Source: Botryllus schlosseri (lineage: Eukaryota > Chordata > Ascidiacea > Stolidobranchia > Styelidae). From it: a stretch of 23,747 nt of DNA. The DNA lies in assembly GCA_000444245.1 (NCBI GenBank), contig ATSW01006153.1, positions 1 to 23,747 on the forward strand. The letters run 5' to 3'. Of the stretch, positions 19,354 to 23,747 are shown piece after piece. The notes under the pieces were generated by a model. It searched no databases, was not told the DNA's origin, and saw only the letters and a program-made list of their open reading frames with translations. Position numbers and translations under genes: made by a program. Every line of letters begins with the position of its first letter. Positions within the stretch are counted from its first letter, which is position 1.

Positions 19354-20271
19354 CAGGGGTGTCAAACTCAACTTGCGTCACGGGCTGGATTCAAACCTTA
19401 AAATCGCTCGCGGGTCGGATCAGTCAAATGATTCTAAAATGTTACCTCAAAATCCATGCCCTTGTTTTTATTTTCACTTGAATACCTGATTAACAAGCCT
19501 ATACACGTGATTTTATCTACATTATATTATCATCAAGGGGCTCTATTCTAGCAACACCTTTATCCACACATAATGAAATTGACAAAAATAGGATGATTTG
19601 CCGGTTGAATACAGTTTTATAAACCCCTGGAAAAGTGACTCTAGCGACGATATAAGTTTGCATATTTCCATGCTCGCTTTGTTTCAGTCGGAATCTGGCG
19701 TTAGCCCGGGATATGCGTTGTGATGAAAGCAAGAGATTCAACTGTAACCTTGGAATTTTTTTCATCAGAATTAAATCGAGATTCATGTTTCTGTGAAGGC
19801 CGGGAACCCTTTGAGTCAAACCGGATACAGCTGTGTGACATCAAATATTTGAATTATATTTCGTGACTATTTTATTCTCCTTGTAACCTGCGTTTAACGG
19901 TTTCGCATTGGTGTATTCGTTTCTGTGAAGATATAGTTTTTACTTTTTAGTCAATTTTTTCAAAAACAACTGACCTCAGTGTTCACATTTTGCCTTTCTG
20001 GAATTGGGTGTCAATGCCAGCGACTTGGCTGCTAATGGTGACTAGAAAGAAACTATAACACCCCTGTCGGGTGGTTATTATGTGGCATATGAACATTGAA
20101 CATATTCGATATTTCTGTCTCGAGGGATTGATTGATGGAAGTATTTCTTCCTAAAAATCAAAGCATTTGTTAGATATGTGCTGGATAAATACGGATATTG
20201 TTTATGTTTTCCCGAAATTGCTTTGCGGGCCGGATGAAATCATCTGGCGGGCCGTATGTCTGACACCCCTG
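19354..20271. mobile_element. hAT element, 918 bp, 8-bp duplication atgtaRgg
   Basis: Left CAGGGGTGTCAAACTCA and right in reverse CAGGGGTGTCAGACATACGG. Subterminal boxes of GGGCTGGAT/GGGCCGGAT type are present at both ends. Target duplications are atgtaagg (19346-19353) and atgtaggg (20272-20279), 7 of 8. The CAGGGGTGTCAAACTC terminus is a very common animal hAT class. A 100-codon minus-strand frame (19517-19819) shows no transposase motif; treated as non-autonomous. Confidence 0.9.
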
Positions 20272-20279
20272 ATGTAGGG

Positions 20280-21342
20280 GCTTCGTAAGAGTTTTTTATC
20301 GAGGAGTTTTCTGGGCGGTTGCGTGTACCCACAAAATTGCAGACGCCGATGGTCATCACATCAAACTCAACTATTATGAGGCTATTCCATGCCTAAAATA
20401 AGCGGTAGTCACACTCCCACTCATGGCGTTATTCCTAAATGATAATCTGGTTTTCTAGTTTATTGATGATGTATTTCAACATTTCCCTTTCAGGAACCCA
20501 GTAAAGCTAGTTCAAAGACCCCAGTTCCAGCACCTCAGATCCAGACCAATATCAAGGAGGCAAGTTACTAGCAAAATTATTATTCCTGTGAATGAACTAA
20601 CTATGTACATAAACCCCGAATCCTCTGAGCTTCTACCAATCCTGAGCTATCCATCGCGCAGCATCGAAAGTCGTCACAAATTTGATCTGTAGTTCCTCAA
20701 ACCCAAAAGCCTATGATATAAGTTACGCTCAGACTCCCCGTGAAAATTTCTGCTCCGCCGTTGTACACTCGAGCGAGATGATACACCTTTGCGAAACAAG
20801 TGAAATAACGTCATTCATAAAAGCAAACACTGTATTTATATATGAATGCAACAGCCTTGTGCTACTAATACAGAAGGTGCTCCATATGAATAGCACTGTG
20901 TGACTTGGGGTAGATGGTTATTAGTTAATCATTAGTGAAACGATCATTCAAAAGCGCCAGGATTATGTTGTTACCCGCGCACCATTCACTTGCCGCGAAC
21001 TTATGTCTGTACAACAATGTAAGACTAGAATTATCTTAAACTAACCGCACATGGCTACGACGCGCATTTTGTCGAAGATTACTCGTCTCGAATCGACTTC
21101 CCACCGAGAAAGCAACGTTCGACGGGTCCATGTATGATGCGTGTCGGATTTTTGATAATATTAGCCATTTAGGCTATGTTACTTCATAGGTTGACAGATC
21201 GCCAATAAGTCAATATTGATACAGCTCATACCCTATTGGCCTATTAGAAGTTTATTGCTGTCGATTTTCACATGTTCAGGGATCTGTATAGGCTCAAACA
21301 AAATGCAGTTATTGAAACTCTTGTCTCAATGACTCCGCTTAC
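20280..21342. other. Intergenic stretch with one exon-like open frame
   Basis: About 1.06 kb. Only the acceptor-preceded frame at 20494-20571 stands out. The 73-codon frame at 20682-20903 has no recognisable content. Confidence 0.4.
20494..20571 (+). other. Candidate plus-strand terminal exon (or GC-donor internal exon)
   Basis: A textbook acceptor (caacatttccctttcag) precedes 25 open codons ending in TAG: a basic, proline-rich EPSKASSKTPVPAP segment, then IQTNIKEASY. A GC donor (GAG|GCAAGT) would give a 66-bp internal exon instead. No upstream partner exons or polyadenylation signal were found, so this is weak. Confidence 0.25.
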
Positions 21343-21800
21343 TAGGGATGGGGTTCACTTTCGCGTTCTGTGTGCGAACCTCCGAAATTCGGAGGTTCAC
21401 GTTCGCAAACGAACCTTGGTATGTTCTGCAGTGTGAACCTTTTATAAAAACAACAATTTTTTAAAGATATTTCAACACTTGTAGTTGAAATTATTTGCAT
21501 TTTAACATCGGATTACTCTCTAAATGGCGCTGGGACCATCGGACGAAATTCGGCAGTAAACTAAAATACACCTTGCCAATTTCAAAAAAATTATTTGCCA
21601 TGTTAGAAAGGTTTGATTGAAATATTCAGCTTTTCCGTTAGTGAATATTTAGGACACTTTACGTATACATACGGTCATTGCTGTTACCTTTGCCCTCAAT
21701 CATACATCGAACCGCAGTGGCTCAACCGATCAATTGGCAACTAACGAAGAGTGCATCGTTGTCTAAAGTTCAGAGGTTGTTCTTGTGCATCTGTATCGTG
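21343..21800. mobile_element. Second copy of the TAGGGATGG hAT family (one end; right limit unknown)
   Basis: Starts TAGGGATGGGGTTCAC with GAACCT/AGGTTC boxes, then runs parallel for about 430 bp to the reversed right end of the 13813-14815 element (shared landmarks GTTGAAAT..TTTGCATTT, ACACCTTGCCAAT, CATCGTTGTCTAA). No matching CCATCCCTA end was found to the right in the window. It may be truncated or interrupted by the elements at 22107 and 22626, or it may be the 5' end of a longer autonomous copy. Confidence 0.7.
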
Positions 21801-22106
21801 AAGACTTCGATATCCTGCGGACTGAGGCAAACGACATTTACAATACGGTAATTAGAAACAATCAATCTGGATTGATGCATGCTAACTTCAATTAGCAGGT
21901 TTGAAAATGCAGGCTAATACCCGATTCTTACGACCCGATTTTCTTTTCATAGCCTCTTTCACAGCACCACATTATTGTTATTGTGACGAGTTTGAAATAA
22001 TTTTTACTTTGCAATATCATTGATAATATTTAAATGTAACAAATATGTGACGATACAGGTGTTTGATATTTGGTGTGCATTGTTGCTGTTGCTCTCTCAT
22101 TAACAC

Positions 22107-22200
22107 AATGGTTCTCAATCGGGTGTCCGCGAAGCCTCTAAATCTGTAAAATGATTGATAACCGTATTTTTATTTTATTTTCCAAACAGAGAAATTACGA
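22107..22200. mobile_element. Isolated hAT-like terminus (CAATGGTTCTCAATCGGG)
   Basis: CAATGGTTCTCAATCGGGTG followed by TCCGCGAAGCC closely follows the CAGTGGTTCTCAAxCGGGGTCCGCGGAGCC style of hAT ends. No partner end was located, so the right limit is arbitrary. Confidence 0.4.
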
Positions 22201-22633
22201 GGCAGTTTCGCTTCATTACTGCTACAACTTCATGACTCACATCAACAGAATAACCCTCTTAGACGAATTATCCTACTGTGCAAACTCATTTTAATTACCA
22301 AATTGCCATAGCCTACTGACACAAACATATTGCTGTTTAGAAATGTTTTGTTGTGATCTGTAGAAAACATAAATAAAAAGTATGAATAGTAAGGTCAATC
22401 AGTGTGACTTCAAATGTTTGCAAAACTCCATTATTTCCTGTGATATACGTAACCACTATTCCAGAACAACTTCGAGGAGAGCTGCTAGAGTGCTAGATAG
22501 ATATGACCAGGATGGACGTTATATGTTCAATAAAAGATATGTATCTCAATTTTGGCGACATATATGTTGCGATCATACCTAAAGGAGTCGTCAGAATCGT
22601 TGCCCGTTGTTATAGCATTCGCCACCAGACTTG

Positions 22634-22657
22634 GACAACTAGAAAATTCTAGTTGTC
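22634..22657. repeat. Near-terminal palindrome gacaactagaa..ttctagttgtc
   Basis: Perfect 11-bp arms around a 2-base centre, only 8 bases inside the proposed transposon terminus. This position suits a transposase-binding or end-pairing site. Confidence 0.85.
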
Positions 22658-22691
22658 TAATTACACTAAATTAGAGCGAAATGCCAGTAAT

Positions 22692-22830
22692 CTAATTCTA
22701 ATCTAATTTGTGAAATGTTCCTATGCTCTAATTCTAATCTAATTTGTGAAATGTTTCTATTCTCTAATTCTAATTCTAATCTAATTTGTGAAACGCTGCT
22801 ATGCTCTAATTTTAATTCTAATCTAATTTA
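22692..22830. repeat. Short tandem array, 36-42 bp unit, about 3.7 copies
   Basis: Units start at 22692 (36 bp), 22728 (36 bp), 22764 (42 bp) and 22806 (partial). Each reads CTAATTCTAATCTAATTTG then TGAAA-G-T-CTATGCT. The 42-bp unit has an extra ctaatt hexamer, itself an inner repeat. It lies between the proposed terminus and the transposase. Confidence 0.9.
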
Positions 22831-23147
22831 TTGTTGTCCTGAAAAGGCCTCTTTGTCTGCGACATTTCGTAGCAATAGTTAACAAGAATATACTTCTTGC
22901 GCAATGAAAACCTGAGCCAATCCGCCTTACACCGGACAGTTAGTCGTTATTGTGACAATTAATAGCCATACAGTCTCAGTAGCAGGTAGTCTGATACGAC
23001 ACAATGCATGCTGGCAACGCGACAATCAAGGTACAGTAGGCCTACCGGCACATACACAGCGTGTCCCGCAGTTAGTGTTCGAGTTGCGTGCAATAGCAGC
23101 GAGTTTCAGAATCAATAATTCGCACTATTGTGGAGCTAAATATTAAC

Positions 23148-23747
23148 ATGAACGAATCTCCACAAGATATGAATTGGAAAATTGATTCAAGTCATTCTGC
23201 TATAGAGAAGCGAGGCAATGATAACGAACTTCCTGAATCACTTCGCCTGTACTATGAGCTTGTCGACAAAGATGCAAGACGTCCTATTGTACGGTGTCTT
23301 CTTTGTGTGAAGAAGAAGGCAAAAAATTCCGAATTTAGGGGGTTAAAAAACTCATTGTCCAACTGGGAGGCTCATCTCTCTTGCAAGCATCCAAATGATT
23401 ATAGAAAGTACGTGGAAATCAAAGCCGAAGCTGTAAAAGCCGAAGCTGTGAAAAAGTCGAACGACCGCGTTCGTTTCCGTGCATCAACTTCGAAAACTCA
23501 TGCAATAACAGGAAAGTCTCAGCCGATGATAACTGAACATTTTGGGAGTGACAATAAAAGGAAGTATTCCAAGCAGCATCCGAAGCAGAGGCAAATAACT
23601 AGGCTTCTACTTAAGAGCGTGGCTTGTGCATCACTACCACTATCAATTGTTGACAAACCAAGCTTTCGCGAGCTTATCGAGGAACTCAATGATAATTATG
23701 CAATTCCTCATCGGCAAACGATCAAAGAGACCCACCTTCCTTCTAGT
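23148..23747 (+). CDS. hAT-superfamily transposase with BED zinc finger, N-terminal 200 residues (open at window end)
   Basis: Cut-and-paste DNA transposase of the hAT superfamily. The frame is open for 200 codons from ATG 23148 to the last base with no stop, so the catalytic RNase H-like domain lies outside. Seen: a BED-type zinc finger with C50-x2-C53, W73, H76 and H81 (C-x2-C-x22-H-x4-H), which binds the transposon ends; a charged linker with a small internal duplication (AEAVKAEAVK, residues 93-102); a P-M-I-T-E-H-F linker motif (126-132); then LPLSIVDKPSFRELIEELN (163-181) with NYAIPHRQTI (183-192), the conserved segment that precedes the catalytic domain in hAT proteins. The intact frame suggests a young, possibly active copy. 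An upstream exon is possible but not needed. Confidence 0.92.
   Translation, partial: MNESPQDMNWKIDSSHSAIEKRGNDNELPESLRLYYELVDKDARRPIVRCLLCVKKKAKNSEFRGLKNSLSNWEAHLSCKHPNDYRKYVEIKAEAVKAEAVKKSNDRVRFRASTSKTHAITGKSQPMITEHFGSDNKRKYSKQHPKQRQITRLLLKSVACASLPLSIVDKPSFRELIEELNDNYAIPHRQTIKETHLPSS

Larger units (their letters stand above)
22626..23747 (+). mobile_element. 5' part of an apparently autonomous hAT transposon (runs off right edge)
   Basis: Proposed left terminus CAGACTTGGACAACTAG at 22626, immediately followed by a palindrome and an AT-rich subterminal repeat array (22692-22830). A leader of about 300 bp follows, then the transposase frame at 23148. A spacing of about 520 bp from end to start codon is ordinary for hATs. 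The terminus assignment is inferred from its hAT-like CAG start and the subterminal repeats; the alternative start is 21343. Confidence 0.55.

Noticed and set aside
22382-22582. 66-codon frame with an LDRYDQDGRY stretch resembling an EF-hand
   Set aside because: Acidic residues are not at EF-hand positions 1, 3, 5 and 12, and there is no helix pattern around it.
21335-22930. Full copy of the TAGGGATGG element ending near 22,930, where ccgccttac resembles its left flank ccgcttac
   Set aside because: No CCATCCCTA terminus adjoins that octamer, so the flank match is chance.
22952-23146. 64-codon open frame just before the transposase
   Set aside because: It ends with a stop before ATG 23148, has no domain, and fits a leader region of the transposon.

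Overview
The window is animal nuclear DNA: a multi-exon cadherin gene with GT-AG introns, tRNA-derived SINEs and many hAT-type DNA transposons. The best guess is an AT-rich marine invertebrate deuterostome, possibly a tunicate. That rests on the gene type and repeat style only; no species marker was seen.

Left two thirds (about 640-15,350, minus strand): the 5' part of one cadherin-superfamily gene. Twelve exons could be read. Their phases chain without conflict into a 508-residue open N-terminus: a signal peptide, four complete cadherin repeats (EC1-EC4) and the start of EC5. Exon 1 (signal peptide) lies at 15,262-15,343. The last visible exon (12) is at 642-800, and the gene runs off the left edge. 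The unusual EC2-EC3 linker and the EC3/EC4 sequence most resemble, from memory, CDHR2 (the protocadherin-24 of brush-border intermicrovillar links), with CDH23 second. No exon is listed in open-frame tables as such; several short ORFs only overlap the exons.

The introns are packed with mobile DNA. hAT-like elements with terminal inverted repeats, several with 8-bp target duplications, lie at 4950-5566, 7146-7673, 10921-11365, 11623-11824, 12680-12766, 13455-13653 and 13813-14815. There are two copies of a roughly 560-580 bp fold-back (long inverted repeat) element at 4392-4949 and 10156-10736, and an unclassified 1.34 kb inverted-repeat element at 8465-9800. One hAT sits exactly at the tip of a fold-back copy, which gives the order of insertion.

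Right third (15,350-23,747): intergenic upstream DNA of the cadherin gene, with two tRNA-derived SINEs (17,538-17,837 plus; 18,693-19,062 minus, with an (AAT)n tail and an ATGTCCG duplication), a 918-bp hAT (19,354-20,271), a second copy of the TAGGGATGG hAT family starting at 21,343, and at the right edge the 5' part of an apparently autonomous hAT transposon. Its BED-finger transposase starts at 23,148 and is open to the window end. No complete gene other than these was recognised in this third.

No prokaryote-style operon, CRISPR array, intact tRNA or rRNA gene was seen. The most notable items are the CDHR2-like gene with degenerate calcium sites, the intact-looking hAT 5' end, and the fold-back pair in one transcription unit.
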